Shown: positions 44,821-55,325, counted from the first letter of the stretch. The stretch: DNA of 64,000 nt from an uncultured Prevotella sp. (GCA_900554695.1 USHV01000008.1:1-64000); one strand, 5' to 3'. Notes: generated from the sequence alone by a model not told the origin. Numbers and translations: made by a program.

Positions 44821-45247
44821 TCCCGTTTCTGCATAAATATACGGAAACGCGCCCGAAAAGTCTGTTCAGCCATTCCGTCACCGCAACATGGGACACAGCA
44901 TCTCGTCCCGCCTACGACAACCGTCCGCCACACCACTCCCCGCCATACGCACACCGATGAAATGGCTGTTTTTTCATCAAACCGCCCATTCCATCGGAGA
45001 CATTGCAGCCGTTCTGTTTTATTCAGCGACGTTCATGCACCACCGGCATGCGCATTAACAGACCCGTCTGCGTCGCCGCAACACTATGAAACACAGCCGG
45101 CAACACACCGCGACGGGCGCGCCGGAACAGAGAACCCCACTGCCATAATAAACACTTACGCACAGGCCGGAATCAAAAAAATCGGGAGGCAAAACAAAAA
45201 GACAGATAATCTAAACATTATTACCTTACACTTTATTATTTCATAAA
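44821..45247. other. Intergenic stretch, nothing recognised
   Basis: More GC-rich than the neighbouring repeat. A rightward frame at 44791-45246 is open, but its composition is low-complexity and it has no promoter or similarity that I can name. I do not call it a gene. Confidence 0.35.
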
Positions 45248-45255
45248 TAAATTTG
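45248..45255 (+). promoter_or_regulatory. -7 box and long leader of the ELWxxDGT gene
   Basis: TAAATTTG fits TAnnTTTG; transcription from it would give a leader of about 205 bases before 45469. The leader holds a small hairpin CATCC-GGCA-GGATG near 45405. No clear -33 element. Confidence 0.4.
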
Positions 45256-45468
45256 CAACAAATCAAGTCGACCGCATACAAACAGAAGCAACATGACGAC
45301 AACTGCGGGAGACATCTGATCTGGCTCACCGCATACCTACTCTGATACAGCGAAAGCGGTAATGCGCGACACATTTTTTATTTACCTGGAAATCTAAGCC
45401 ACTGCATCCGGCAGGATGTCTGAGGCTCAGCTATAACTAACAATATTAATAACTAAAAACTAACAATC

Positions 45469-47271
45469 ATGAAAAGAGGAAAACTTTTACTCATTTCCGC
45501 CATGCTTTCATTAGCAGGCAATGCCGTTGCACAGGATTCGGGCGAACTCATCGACCTGCTTCCCGACGGAGTGACAGCAAACATCAACCCAGAGCGCAAA
45601 TGGGATAAACAGAAGAACCTCGTGGTGGCAGGATCACCGGAGAAAGGCTACAAGGCTTTCTTCGCCGCATCCGACAGCGAGCACGGTGAGGAACTTTGGG
45701 TGACCGACGGCACCAAGGAAGGTACTCACATGGTGGCCGACATCATACCAGGTTCAAACAGTTCGGAACCATGCTACATCTCGAGATTCAACGACAAGGT
45801 GCTGTTCTCAGCCTACACCGACGACTACGGCCGCGAGACCTACATCTCTGACGGAACAGAGGAAGGCACCATTCTGCTTGCCGACACCTACATACTGGGC
45901 GACGGCAACCCGAAGGCCTTCATACAGATGGATGAGCATCACGCCGTGTTCGCGGCTACCGACGACGAGAGTGCCGAATACGACATCGTGCGCGGACCGC
46001 AGCAATGGCTGTGGATAACAGACGGTACGCCGGAAGGAACCTACCGCCTCTACGACTGCGACATGCGCTGGCCGGGACAGGACAACACTACGCTGCACAC
46101 GGCTTATGTGCGTGTGGGACGCCGCGTATTCTTCAAAGCCGACAACAAGGACGGCACTACAGGCGAGGAGCTTTGGGTGACCGACGGTACACCTGAAGGC
46201 ACATACTGCGTGATGGACATCAACTGGGAGCGCTACGGAGAGGGTCAGGCCGGATATGAAGAGGGCTATACACGCAACGCAGGACTCGACAATCTGGAGA
46301 ATTACAACAACGAGCGCGTGTTCTTCCAGGCATGGACACCCGACTATGGTTCGGAGCCTTGGACATCGGACGGTCTCGTGGCCGAAGGACTCAACGGTCC
46401 GGGTGAGAGCGGAACCGAGCACACCTACATGATATACGACGCTCACGAGGGCAAGAACGACGGTGGCATCGGCTACAGCTCAAGCACATTCGGCACAGGA
46501 TGGGAGGTTTACAAGGACCGCATCTGGTTCCGCGGATGGAATCCTAACATGGGTTATGAGTTCGCAGGTACCAACATGCAGAAAGGCGACTACCAAATCT
46601 ACGACATCTTCACACGCCAGCCGTCACAGGACAACAACTCATTCCCGGATCCGGGATGTATATTCGACGGCGTATATATGTTCTGCGCATCCGAAGGTTT
46701 CGACGCTGCTCTCGGACAGACCGGAGGCGAGCTTCACTACTTCGACGGCGAGAAGGTGGTATTGCAATACGACTTCTGCACAGGCACACTGTGCGACTGG
46801 GTTAAGGAACAGACCGTAGCAGGCGGATCGCTCTACTGGATGAACGAGGCCAACGACGTGTCGGCCGGATACGGAACAGGACTTTATCGTCTCGACAGCA
46901 AGGACGGCGTGCCAGTAGTATGCACACACATCGTGCCGACAGGCGACTTTGTACACTCTCTGCGCAACCTCGGCGGAACAATATGCTTCGCATCTGACGC
47001 CACCAAGAAAGTGTATGTCTACAAATACACCAAACCGGGATGGGATGGTGTGAGCGACATGGGATATCTCGAACCGGAATATCGCACTCCTGCAGAAATA
47101 GCTGCCGGAACAGACGCCATAAAGGACATCAACGCCAAAGACGAGTCTGTCGTGAATGTATATACCCTCGACGGTGTTCAGCTGCGTCACAACGTAGATG
47201 CCGACAAGGCCACCGAAGGACTTGCAAAGGGCGTGTACGTAGTAGGTACGAAAAAAGTCGTAGTACGTTGA
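45469..47271 (+). CDS. Secreted ELWxxDGT-repeat protein
   Basis: A 600-residue protein with signal peptide MKRGKLLLISAMLSLAGNAVAQ. The body is made of repeats of the ELWxxDGT type, each about 50-70 residues: EELWVTDGTKEGTHMV, RETYISDGTEEGTILL, QWLWITDGTPEGTYRLYD, EELWVTDGTPEGTYCVMD, then more degenerate ones. They are expected to build a beta-propeller. The last 50 residues (VVNVYTLDGVQLRHNV to KKVVVR) match the short sorting-tail form seen on other exported proteins here. It stands 170 bases before susC on the same strand, so it may be a surface glycan-binding part of the locus or an independent surface protein. No enzymatic residues are evident. Confidence 0.8.
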   Translation: MKRGKLLLISAMLSLAGNAVAQDSGELIDLLPDGVTANINPERKWDKQKNLVVAGSPEKGYKAFFAASDSEHGEELWVTDGTKEGTHMVADIIPGSNSSEPCYISRFNDKVLFSAYTDDYGRETYISDGTEEGTILLADTYILGDGNPKAFIQMDEHHAVFAATDDESAEYDIVRGPQQWLWITDGTPEGTYRLYDCDMRWPGQDNTTLHTAYVRVGRRVFFKADNKDGTTGEELWVTDGTPEGTYCVMDINWERYGEGQAGYEEGYTRNAGLDNLENYNNERVFFQAWTPDYGSEPWTSDGLVAEGLNGPGESGTEHTYMIYDAHEGKNDGGIGYSSSTFGTGWEVYKDRIWFRGWNPNMGYEFAGTNMQKGDYQIYDIFTRQPSQDNNSFPDPGCIFDGVYMFCASEGFDAALGQTGGELHYFDGEKVVLQYDFCTGTLCDWVKEQTVAGGSLYWMNEANDVSAGYGTGLYRLDSKDGVPVVCTHIVPTGDFVHSLRNLGGTICFASDATKKVYVYKYTKPGWDGVSDMGYLEPEYRTPAEIAAGTDAIKDINAKDESVVNVYTLDGVQLRHNVDADKATEGLAKGVYVVGTKKVVVR

Positions 47272-47287
47272 TCGGTTAAGGATTGAT

Positions 47288-47394
47288 TGCCGGGACGATG
47301 ATTCCGGCATATCACAACAACGAAGACAGACAGTCCGGAGACACGGACAGCATGCCGCAGTCTGATGCATGGCTGTACGGACTGCCGGACTGTC
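47288..47394 (+). promoter_or_regulatory. Two hairpins between the ELWxxDGT gene and susC
   Basis: First hairpin TGCCGG/CCGGCA at 47288-47309. Second, a perfect 10-base stem GACAGTCCGG (47329-47338) and CCGGACTGTC (47385-47394) enclosing 46 bases. No T-run follows either one. They may be 3'-end processing signals for the upstream mRNA or a structured susC leader. Confidence 0.45.
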
Positions 47395-47441
47395 AACCTT
47401 TGATACTTGATACTCAGAACAGAAACCTAAATCGGATTTTT

Positions 47442-50400
47442 ATGCGTAAACACAAAATCACAAGACTGGCAATGCTGCTGGTGGCCGCACTGTTTGCCAT
47501 GACAGCGTATGCCCAGAAGATAAAGGTGACAGGAACCGTGGTGGACGGACAGAACAACGAGCCGCTGACGGGTGTCACCGTGAAGGAGAAAGGCGTCAGC
47601 AATGGCGTGATAACCGACATAAACGGTAACTATTCCATCAGCGTGGAGGCAAATGCCACACTGCAATTCACATACATGGGATTTTCCATGCAGGAGGTTG
47701 CCGTGAACAAAAGGACGAGGATAAACGTCACAATGGAGTCTGACTCGAAGATGCTCGACGAGCTTATCGTCATAGGCTATGGCGTACAGCGAAAGAGCGA
47801 TGTGACGGGTTCCATATCGTCAATACAAGGAAAGGACATAAACAGCCAGCCGGTATCGTCAACCCTACAGGCACTGCAGGGACGTGCCGCAGGCGTGAAC
47901 ATCATACAGAACACAGGTGCGCCGGGAAGCAACACCACCATCAAGATACGCGGAACAGGAACGGTGAACGACTCAGACCCGCTGTATGTGGTTGACGGAT
48001 TCATCGTTGACAACATCGACTATCTGAATCCCAACGACATAGAGAACGTGGAGATATTCAAGGATGCTGCCTCGAGTGCGGTCTATGGTTCGCGTGCCGC
48101 CAACGGCGTTGTGGCCATAACGACAAAGAGCGGAAAGAGCGGAAAGACGAAAATAACCTACGACGGATATGTCGGAATATCAAGTCCGTGGAAGAAAATA
48201 GACGTCATGGGAACAGAAGACTACGCACTCATGCTCGATTACATCAACGACCAAAGCATTTATTCTTCGGACGGCAAGCTGTATATGTCGAAAAACAGCG
48301 ACGGCAGTTATTACTATGACGATCACAAGGCTTATCTGCTCGACACCATCATGAGCAACTCGCCGAAAAGCTGGTGGGACGCCATCACACGCACAGGATT
48401 CAAACAGTCGCACGGTGTGTCGGTGTCGGGAGGTACGGACAAGACACAATACATGGCGAGCGCAAGCTACTACAACGAGAAAGGTATCGTGGAGACATCT
48501 GAGTTCAGACGCTTCAACGCGCGTCTCAATGTGAAGACCCAGCTTGCCAAATGGCTGTCGATGACTGCCAACCTGGCCTATACCTACGAGAAACAGCTCG
48601 GTGTGCCCGAAGGCTCGTCAAGCATTCTGAAGCAGGCTCTCTATCAGTCGCCTATGACATATATGTATGATTCTAAAGGATACTGGTCGTCGTCGCACCC
48701 GGTGGCAGTGCTTGCGCGCAATCACGAGCAGATGCACCGCAACCGTCTGGACATGAACATGAGTCTCGACGCGAAGATCTGCAAATATCTCACATATCAG
48801 TTCAAGGCCTCATACTACATGGTACCGCAGACCGACGACAACTTCTACGAGGTGGGAAAACTGAACGAGGACTTCAACATGACCGACCTCACCACCGTAT
48901 ATAAAAACCAGAGCCGCACCGACAAGTGGGAGATAAACAACCTGCTCACGTTCATGTGGAACGACAATCATCACAGCATCACGGTGCTGGCAGGACAGAC
49001 TGCCGAGGGATACAAGTATGACTATCAGCAGTCTGAACGTAAAGGTACGCCGAGCAACGACCCGAACTTCCACTTCCTTTCAAGCGCTTACACTGGCGAC
49101 AAGACCTACGGACTGCCAAACGAATGGACAGCCATCGGTCTGATAGGACGTATAAACTACAGCTTTAACGACACTTATCTGCTGCAAGCCAACATCCGTG
49201 CCGACGGTTCGTCAAAGTTCTCGAAGAGCAACCGGTGGGGTTTCTTCCCGTCAGTATCACTGGGATGGAAATTCTCTAACGAGAAATTCATGCAGGGATT
49301 CAAGAAGTGGCTGTCGCTCGGAAAGCTGCGCGTGGGCTACGGTATCCTTGGTAACAACCGCATCGACGTGCTCTCACGCTATACATATCTTACATTCGGC
49401 TACAACTATCCGTACGGTCTGGGCAACCACACGCTGCAGAACGGAGCAACGGCAATGGTGCTCGGCAACGACGACATAAAATGGGAGCGCAGCGAAAGCT
49501 TCAACATCGCAGCCGACTTCGGTATGTTCGACAACCGACTGACGTTCACAATAGAATACTTCAACCGCAAGACCAGCGACATGTTGCTGCGCGTGCCGAC
49601 AGTGAGCTCGGCAGGACTCGACGCCGCTCCTATGACAAATGCGGGAGCCGTACGCAACTACGGTTGGGAGTACGACGTGAAATGGCGCGACAACATCGGC
49701 AAGGACTGGCGCTACGAAGTGGGCTTCAACCTTTCATGGATAAAGAACAAGGTGGTGAGCCTCGGTACCGGCAACGAGCCCATATACGGCTCTTACTTGA
49801 GTGAAAGCAGCATAGCCGACTACGTGACAAAGACCGCTGTAGGACAGCCTATCGGCAGTTTCTACGGTTATGTGACCGACGGTATATTCAATACTTACGA
49901 CGAAGTGAAGGCCAGCGCACAGTATGACGCAGGCAAGAACTATTGGGAGCAGTCCACACTTCCGGGCGACTTCAGATTCAAGGATCTGAACAACGACGGA
50001 CGCATCACTGCCGAGGACCGTACGTATCTGGGCTCGCCGCTGCCAGACTTCGTATTCGGCATACCGATGTCGGTGGGTTACAAGAACTTCGACCTGAGCA
50101 TCTTCTTCCAGGGACAGACCGGAAACAAGATATTCAACGTGATGGACTACTATCTGTATAACGCTTCCAACGGCAACGTATACGCCGACATACGCGAGAA
50201 GCACTGGTCAGGACAGCTCGCATCGGGACGCGAGTTCTTCCCGCTGAACCTCAACGCCAGCGTGCCCGACCTGCGCAACAACGACGAGGCACGTAACTTC
50301 CGCGCAAGCGACTTCTTCATACAGGACGGATCATACCTGCGTCTGAAAGAGCTGCGACTCACCTACACATTCCCGAAGAGCATACTCAACAAGCTCAAAC

Positions 50401-50582
50401 TTTCCAACCTTGCGCTGTCGCTCACTGCATACAACCTGTTGACTTTCACCGGATACGACGGATTCGATCCTGAAGTAGGAAAAGTGATAGGTACCGAAAG
50501 CGACAACCTCAGCATGGGTGTGGATCAGGGAAACTATCCGCAGGCACGGTCGTTCACATTCGGCATAAAACTTGGAATATAA
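47442..50582 (+). CDS. SusC/RagA-family TonB-linked outer-membrane transporter
   Basis: A 1046-residue outer-membrane importer of oligosaccharides that works with the SusD-like lid encoded next to it. I start at 47442, which gives the signal peptide MRKHKITRLAMLLVAALFAMTAYAQ; the open frame upstream contains the hairpins. An N-terminal carboxypeptidase-like regulatory domain (VTGTVVDGQNNEPLTGVTV) is followed by the TonB-box region (DELIVIGYGVQRKSDVTG) and the plug (LQALQGRAAGVNI, RGTGTVNDSDPLYVVDGF, IEVFKD-like IENVEIFKDAASSAVYGS). The 22-strand barrel ends in RSFTFGIKLGI. The N-terminus has no anti-sigma-contacting STN domain, which fits control by the hybrid two-component protein downstream. 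Confidence 0.95.
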   Translation: MRKHKITRLAMLLVAALFAMTAYAQKIKVTGTVVDGQNNEPLTGVTVKEKGVSNGVITDINGNYSISVEANATLQFTYMGFSMQEVAVNKRTRINVTMESDSKMLDELIVIGYGVQRKSDVTGSISSIQGKDINSQPVSSTLQALQGRAAGVNIIQNTGAPGSNTTIKIRGTGTVNDSDPLYVVDGFIVDNIDYLNPNDIENVEIFKDAASSAVYGSRAANGVVAITTKSGKSGKTKITYDGYVGISSPWKKIDVMGTEDYALMLDYINDQSIYSSDGKLYMSKNSDGSYYYDDHKAYLLDTIMSNSPKSWWDAITRTGFKQSHGVSVSGGTDKTQYMASASYYNEKGIVETSEFRRFNARLNVKTQLAKWLSMTANLAYTYEKQLGVPEGSSSILKQALYQSPMTYMYDSKGYWSSSHPVAVLARNHEQMHRNRLDMNMSLDAKICKYLTYQFKASYYMVPQTDDNFYEVGKLNEDFNMTDLTTVYKNQSRTDKWEINNLLTFMWNDNHHSITVLAGQTAEGYKYDYQQSERKGTPSNDPNFHFLSSAYTGDKTYGLPNEWTAIGLIGRINYSFNDTYLLQANIRADGSSKFSKSNRWGFFPSVSLGWKFSNEKFMQGFKKWLSLGKLRVGYGILGNNRIDVLSRYTYLTFGYNYPYGLGNHTLQNGATAMVLGNDDIKWERSESFNIAADFGMFDNRLTFTIEYFNRKTSDMLLRVPTVSSAGLDAAPMTNAGAVRNYGWEYDVKWRDNIGKDWRYEVGFNLSWIKNKVVSLGTGNEPIYGSYLSESSIADYVTKTAVGQPIGSFYGYVTDGIFNTYDEVKASAQYDAGKNYWEQSTLPGDFRFKDLNNDGRITAEDRTYLGSPLPDFVFGIPMSVGYKNFDLSIFFQGQTGNKIFNVMDYYLYNASNGNVYADIREKHWSGQLASGREFFPLNLNASVPDLRNNDEARNFRASDFFIQDGSYLRLKELRLTYTFPKSILNKLKLSNLALSLTAYNLLTFTGYDGFDPEVGKVIGTESDNLSMGVDQGNYPQARSFTFGIKLGI

Positions 50583-50599
50583 TCTTAAACTATACTTTT

Positions 50600-52288
50600 A
50601 TGAAGAATATATTTTGCAATTTATCGTTTATAGCATGTGCATTGTTGGTATGCGGATGCAGCGACTTCCTCGAGAAGGATGTCGAAGGCTACGCAACCGA
50701 CAAGAACTACTACGACACACAATACAAGATGCAGACGTCGCTCAATGCCGCGTACGACATATTGCAGAGCGACTCGTACAACGATCAGGAGTGGCGATTC
50801 GGCGAGGCGTGCGGCGACGACGTGCTCGGAACCGACGAAGGACTGTCATCGCACATGGGACAACTGGTGAACTTCCGTTTCAACACTTCAAACTCTTGGA
50901 TCCTGCAACGCTGGAATATAAACTACAAAGGCATACACAGAGCCAACCAGGTGATTTACAACATCGGTCGTGTGCATATATCGACAAACGAATATACGGC
51001 CTATCAGGGCATTCGCTGGATTCTCGGACAAGCCAAATTCCTGCGTGCGCTGTATTACTTCAATTTGGTCAAGACTTTCGGTGGAGTGCCTATAAGGCCT
51101 GAGGACGAAAGCGTGCAGAAGCTTGTCATACCGCGCAACACCCTGGAGGAATGTTATGCGTACATAGAAAAAGACCTGCGCGAGGCGGCAATGATACTGC
51201 CCACAGTGTATCCGTCGGACGAAACAGGAAAGATAACGAAAGGTGCTGCGGTGGCACTGCTGATGAAAGTGCTCATGTATCAGGCGAAACCCGGTGTCCC
51301 TTCAGAAAAATGGCAGGAGATGAAACGCATCGGTGACTACTTCGTCAAAGGCGACCCGATGACCTACGGCGAGATTCTGAAGTATGACGGAACGGAGGAT
51401 TGGGAGGCTCTGAGACAAAGACTGTGGTTCAAGCCGAAAGACCTGAACACCTCAAGTGATCCCTACGAGACGGCAGACACTCAAATGGATGCGCTCAACA
51501 ACATATATTCACTGGATTACACCGACTATTACGGAGCTCCGTTGCACAATGGTGACAAATGGGCATACGTATATCAATGGTATGGCGACGGCGAATTCTG
51601 CCGCGGATCAGTATTCGAAGTTGTATTCAAAGAGAGTGCCGACGGAACAAGTGGTGACACAAACGAAGGCGCGGGCATAGAATTTTTCGATGTAGGATCG
51701 GTAAAGATGTACGCCACATCTGAAATTCTTTCAGGTCTGTTCGGAACGGATATCCGCAAGGATTTCCTCATCCATCATCAGGGAAACACTCCTGACGGTG
51801 AGATATGGCAGGGCGGTGAAGGACGCTACGTATCCTTGAAATGGTACACTCCGAAGAAAGACAAACCGCAATATGCCGGTGACAACGGACGTAACCGCAG
51901 AATGATAAGATTTGTGGAAGTGGTACTCATGTATGCCGAAGCACTGAACGAATGTGGCGACCGCGAGAATGCGCTGGCCCAATTAAACAGATGCAAGGCA
52001 CAGGTGAACACCATCAACAACAGCAGCAAACTGTATGTGGCAGGAGGCTACGGATATCTGAGAGACCAGATATGGCAGGAGCGACGCATGGAGCTCGCCT
52101 ATGAGTGGGACCGTTTCTTCGATATCGTACGTCAGGGACGTGCGGCAGAGGTGCTCCACACCTTCGGACGCAGCAGACCAAACAGCCGCGGACTGTATTT
52201 CGTAAAAGGCAAGAACGAACTGTTCCCGATCCCGCAGACAGAGATAGACGTGTCTAACGGAGTAGTGGAACAAAACCCGGGCTACTAA
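50600..52288 (+). CDS. SusD/RagB-family glycan-binding lipoprotein
   Basis: A 562-residue surface lipoprotein that caps the SusC transporter and binds the glycan. Lipobox VCGC puts the acylated Cys at about 20, followed by SDFLEKDVEGYAT. The TPR-rich helical core is seen in NYYDTQYKMQTSLNAAYDIL, WNINYKGIHRANQVIYNI and LGQAKFLRALYYFNLVKTFGGVP, the last being the strongest SusD signature. The C-terminus holds RMELAYEWDRFFDIVRQG and ends in the usual LFPIPQTEIDVSNGVVEQNPGY. It starts 17 bases after susC and is cotranscribed with it. Confidence 0.95.
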   Translation: MKNIFCNLSFIACALLVCGCSDFLEKDVEGYATDKNYYDTQYKMQTSLNAAYDILQSDSYNDQEWRFGEACGDDVLGTDEGLSSHMGQLVNFRFNTSNSWILQRWNINYKGIHRANQVIYNIGRVHISTNEYTAYQGIRWILGQAKFLRALYYFNLVKTFGGVPIRPEDESVQKLVIPRNTLEECYAYIEKDLREAAMILPTVYPSDETGKITKGAAVALLMKVLMYQAKPGVPSEKWQEMKRIGDYFVKGDPMTYGEILKYDGTEDWEALRQRLWFKPKDLNTSSDPYETADTQMDALNNIYSLDYTDYYGAPLHNGDKWAYVYQWYGDGEFCRGSVFEVVFKESADGTSGDTNEGAGIEFFDVGSVKMYATSEILSGLFGTDIRKDFLIHHQGNTPDGEIWQGGEGRYVSLKWYTPKKDKPQYAGDNGRNRRMIRFVEVVLMYAEALNECGDRENALAQLNRCKAQVNTINNSSKLYVAGGYGYLRDQIWQERRMELAYEWDRFFDIVRQGRAAEVLHTFGRSRPNSRGLYFVKGKNELFPIPQTEIDVSNGVVEQNPGY

Positions 52289-52325
52289 ATGTGTTTCATA
52301 ACAACAGTCTGAAAACTTTAAAACA

Positions 52326-53318
52326 ATGTCTGAAATGAAGAAAATATCAAACATTATAATAATGGTCATGGCAGTCGTTCTCTTTGCTGCATGCAGCGAT
52401 GAGAACGAGGAGGCACGCACTCCGGTGGCCAGCATCACGGTGAACACGGACAAGCTGGAAATCAACCAGTCGATGGAGATTCACTTCAACGGTGTAGCCG
52501 ACCAGGTGGTGATATTCACCGGTGACGATGGACACGACTATGATCTGAGAAACGAAAGCAACACCGGCTTCGTGATGAACAAAGGACTTTTCACTTATTC
52601 GTACACCGTGCCAGGTACGTTCAAAGTGGTCTGCATCGCAACCACATACGACACGTATCTCGGCGGAAACATGAAGACTGACATAACTACATTCGAGGTG
52701 ACCGTGACCGATGACGTGACAACGATAGACAAAGTGTCGTCGAGCATCACACCGAACATATATTATGCCGAACTCATCGACGATGTGAACTGGGTAATGC
52801 GGGTTCCAACAAAACAGGTTTACAACAATCGTGAGATAACCCTCAACGCAAAACGTCAGAGACTGTCGTTCGAGATAGCGTCGGATTCATCGAAGATTTA
52901 TGTTGACAATGAACCTTACGCCATCAACAACTATTATGATCTGACACAGGTGCACGACATCCATGTGGTGGCCAACTCCGGAGACGAGCGCAACTATAAG
53001 CTTTACACGCTCATATATCCTGAGTTTTCGAGCATCTCCATAAACGGAGAGAAAGCCACACTGACGCGAAACGCATTCTATCAGGACCTGCAGACATACA
53101 CATTCAGTCTGCCACAGGGCACAGATATAAGCAACGTTGTACCGGAGTTCAGCATAGACGATGACGTGAAATTCTATGCAGGCGATACAGAAATACAGCC
53201 GGGAACGGCGATAGACCTGACAAAGACAGACGTGACATATACGTTGAAGCGGACTTATGCCGACAATCCGAACATCACGGCTACGTCAACTGTAATACTG
53301 AACATAACTTATAAATAA
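52326..53318 (+). CDS. SusE/SGBP-like surface lipoprotein
   Basis: About 330 residues (start 52326, or 52335 for MKKISN). The signal peptide ends in lipobox FAAC. Residues about 30-135 look like an Ig/PKD-type domain (TPVASITVNTDKLEINQSME, YTVPGTFKVVCIATTYDTYL). The rest is beta-rich, with a DUF5018-like repeat (ISINGEKATLTRNAFYQDLQ). Position directly after susD and overall form are those of surface glycan-binding proteins; the sequence of such proteins varies with the substrate, so nothing more can be said about the ligand. Ten bases separate it from the next gene. Confidence 0.75.
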   Translation: MSEMKKISNIIIMVMAVVLFAACSDENEEARTPVASITVNTDKLEINQSMEIHFNGVADQVVIFTGDDGHDYDLRNESNTGFVMNKGLFTYSYTVPGTFKVVCIATTYDTYLGGNMKTDITTFEVTVTDDVTTIDKVSSSITPNIYYAELIDDVNWVMRVPTKQVYNNREITLNAKRQRLSFEIASDSSKIYVDNEPYAINNYYDLTQVHDIHVVANSGDERNYKLYTLIYPEFSSISINGEKATLTRNAFYQDLQTYTFSLPQGTDISNVVPEFSIDDDVKFYAGDTEIQPGTAIDLTKTDVTYTLKRTYADNPNITATSTVILNITYK

Positions 53319-53328
53319 TTGTTTTATA

Positions 53329-55260
53329 ATGCGCAAACTACAATTTATTGTCTTATTTCTCTTATCAGTCACATTCTCCGTCATGGCGGAGGATGTGACT
53401 CCGTATAGCGGCTCACGCATATTCTGGGATCTGTCAACACGAAAGACCGTGTTCAGTTCCGGTGGTTATTCACGTATAATCCAGTTACAGGACGGCAGAC
53501 TGATGGCTGTCTGCGAAAGCGGAGGCATCAACATATCGTTCAGCAGCAACCTCGGAAACACGTGGAGCAGTCCGGTGAAGATAGTCACAAACACAAACAA
53601 CACTCCGAATTGCGTGCCTGACCTCATACAACTGAAAGACGGAACAATAATCGTGGCATACAATCCGCGGCCAAGTGAGCCTTATACTGAAGACCGGAAA
53701 TTCGGAATAAGATGTAAAAGAAGCACCGACAACGGTCAGACATGGAGCGACGAGATATTCATCTACGACGCACAACACACATTCAACGACGGATGCTGGG
53801 AACCATCAATGCTTGAGTTGCCGTCCGGAGAGCTGCAGGTTTATTTCGCAGACGAAGGCCCATACACCAACAGCAACGAGCAGCAGATATCCATGTGCAG
53901 GTCGTTCGACGGCGGAAAGACTTGGGGTAATCCCAGTGCAATTTCCTTCAGAGCAGGCTACAGAGACGGCATGCCTTCACCGGTATTGCTGAACGACCAG
54001 CAGACAATAGTCGTAGCCATCGAAGACAACGGGTGGCCCGGATATAACGACTTCTTCCCTACGACCGTAAGATGCAGTCTGGAAAAGAACTGGGTGCATT
54101 ACAGTGTTACGGGAGAAAGCGAGAATAGAGACAAGACACTCGACTTCAATTTCTGTCCTCTGGCCAAAGGCGGCGCGCCTTATCTGAGAGTACTGCCTTG
54201 GGGTGAGACGGTTCTTTCCTGGCAATCTACATACAACCACGGTTCGACTACTACTATGTTCACCGCCGTTGGCGACGAGAATGCACGAAACTTCAAGGCC
54301 ATGTCCAATCCGTTCATCACAAACGTGTCCGACCAGGTGCTGTGGAACTCGGTGGCAGTAATAGATACCGGCGTTGTCGTTGCCGTGGGAGGAGTGAACG
54401 GAAAGATTGAAATGATAAAAGGATACCCAACCCGACTCCTACAGGCTCCATACGGAAAGCCTGCTATCGACGGTGTGCTGTCGAGAGACGAAGGCTATAT
54501 GCGTTCCACATCATCGCAGATAAAGCTCGGTACACAAATCGGAACACAGATAATAGCTGACTTTGCCCACGACGAAGATTCGTTGTATTTTATTGCCCGT
54601 ATTTCCGACCGTACATACGTAAAGAAAGGACAGACCACAGACAATGTACGTCTGATGATAGACGCTGATAATGTTTCGGCTACGTCGCCACAACAAGGTA
54701 TATATTGTTTCTCGTTCAGACGTGATTCCGTTTGTCAAGCCTGGCACGGCGAAGACGGCAACTGGAAATCGGATGACGCGTCGCAGATAAACTTAAAAGT
54801 AAAGTCTGCCGGCACATCGTATGTTGTAGAAGCCGCACTGCCTTGGAGCGTCTTAGGCAAGAGCGAAGCACCAAAAGGTCAACGCATGGCTGCTACAATA
54901 GAAGTTGAAGACGTCGGAGAGACCACTACTAAGACAGAACGTATACCCGATGCACAGCGCAACGCTTCATGGACATACATGGAATTTAGAATTACTGGTA
55001 ATGAAACGACTGACGCCATAAAGGGACATTCCGTTACAGATGATGAGAATATAAGTGTGCGGACACACGGCAATACCATTTCGGTGAGCAGTGAACGCGA
55101 AGTTACAAACATGACCTTATGCTCAGCTGACGGACGTATCATTACAACGATGAAACATCCAGGATTCAATTTTCAGACACAAGTCGGACATAAAGGATTC
55201 GCAATAGTGAGAATGACTCTTGCCGACGGAAATGTGGTAAGCCGCAAGATAGTGCTCTGA
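53329..55260 (+). CDS. Sialidase-fold glycosidase, GH93-like, with CBM9-like domain
   Basis: A 643-residue exported enzyme; signal peptide MRKLQFIVLFLLSVTFSVMA. Residues about 30-370 form a six-bladed propeller with Asp-box-like motifs (SSNLGNTWSS, STDNGQTWSD, SFDGGKTWGN). The segments GCWEPSMLELPSGELQVYFADEGPY and YRDGMPSPVLL (the first given whole here only in part: WEPSMLELPSGELQVYF) follow the pattern of family 93 exo-1,5-alpha-arabinanases more than of true sialidases, since the arginine triad and FRIP motif are not obvious. Residues about 375-560 look like a CBM9/DOMON sandwich (PAIDGVLSRDEGYM). The last 75 residues resemble a sorting tail. The family call is a judgement by eye; it fits the GH43 gene in the same locus. 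Confidence 0.65.
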   Translation: MRKLQFIVLFLLSVTFSVMAEDVTPYSGSRIFWDLSTRKTVFSSGGYSRIIQLQDGRLMAVCESGGINISFSSNLGNTWSSPVKIVTNTNNTPNCVPDLIQLKDGTIIVAYNPRPSEPYTEDRKFGIRCKRSTDNGQTWSDEIFIYDAQHTFNDGCWEPSMLELPSGELQVYFADEGPYTNSNEQQISMCRSFDGGKTWGNPSAISFRAGYRDGMPSPVLLNDQQTIVVAIEDNGWPGYNDFFPTTVRCSLEKNWVHYSVTGESENRDKTLDFNFCPLAKGGAPYLRVLPWGETVLSWQSTYNHGSTTTMFTAVGDENARNFKAMSNPFITNVSDQVLWNSVAVIDTGVVVAVGGVNGKIEMIKGYPTRLLQAPYGKPAIDGVLSRDEGYMRSTSSQIKLGTQIGTQIIADFAHDEDSLYFIARISDRTYVKKGQTTDNVRLMIDADNVSATSPQQGIYCFSFRRDSVCQAWHGEDGNWKSDDASQINLKVKSAGTSYVVEAALPWSVLGKSEAPKGQRMAATIEVEDVGETTTKTERIPDAQRNASWTYMEFRITGNETTDAIKGHSVTDDENISVRTHGNTISVSSEREVTNMTLCSADGRIITTMKHPGFNFQTQVGHKGFAIVRMTLADGNVVSRKIVL

Positions 55261-55288
55261 AAATTCTTTTATCAATGTCTAATAAAAC

Positions 55289-55325
55289 AAGATACTACGA
55301 CAGAAAACATCTGCCGTAGTATCTT
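55289..55325 (+). terminator. Hairpin ending the sus-like operon
   Basis: AAGATACTACG (55289-55299) and CGTAGTATCTT (55315-55325), extended inward by CAGA/TCTG. It lies 28 bases past the stop and isolates the regulator gene. No T-run beyond the stem's own TT. Confidence 0.7.

Noticed and set aside
44791..45246. Rightward frame of 151 codons upstream of the ELWxxDGT gene
   Set aside because: Low-complexity composition, no recognisable domain, overlaps repeat copy F, and no promoter in front of it.
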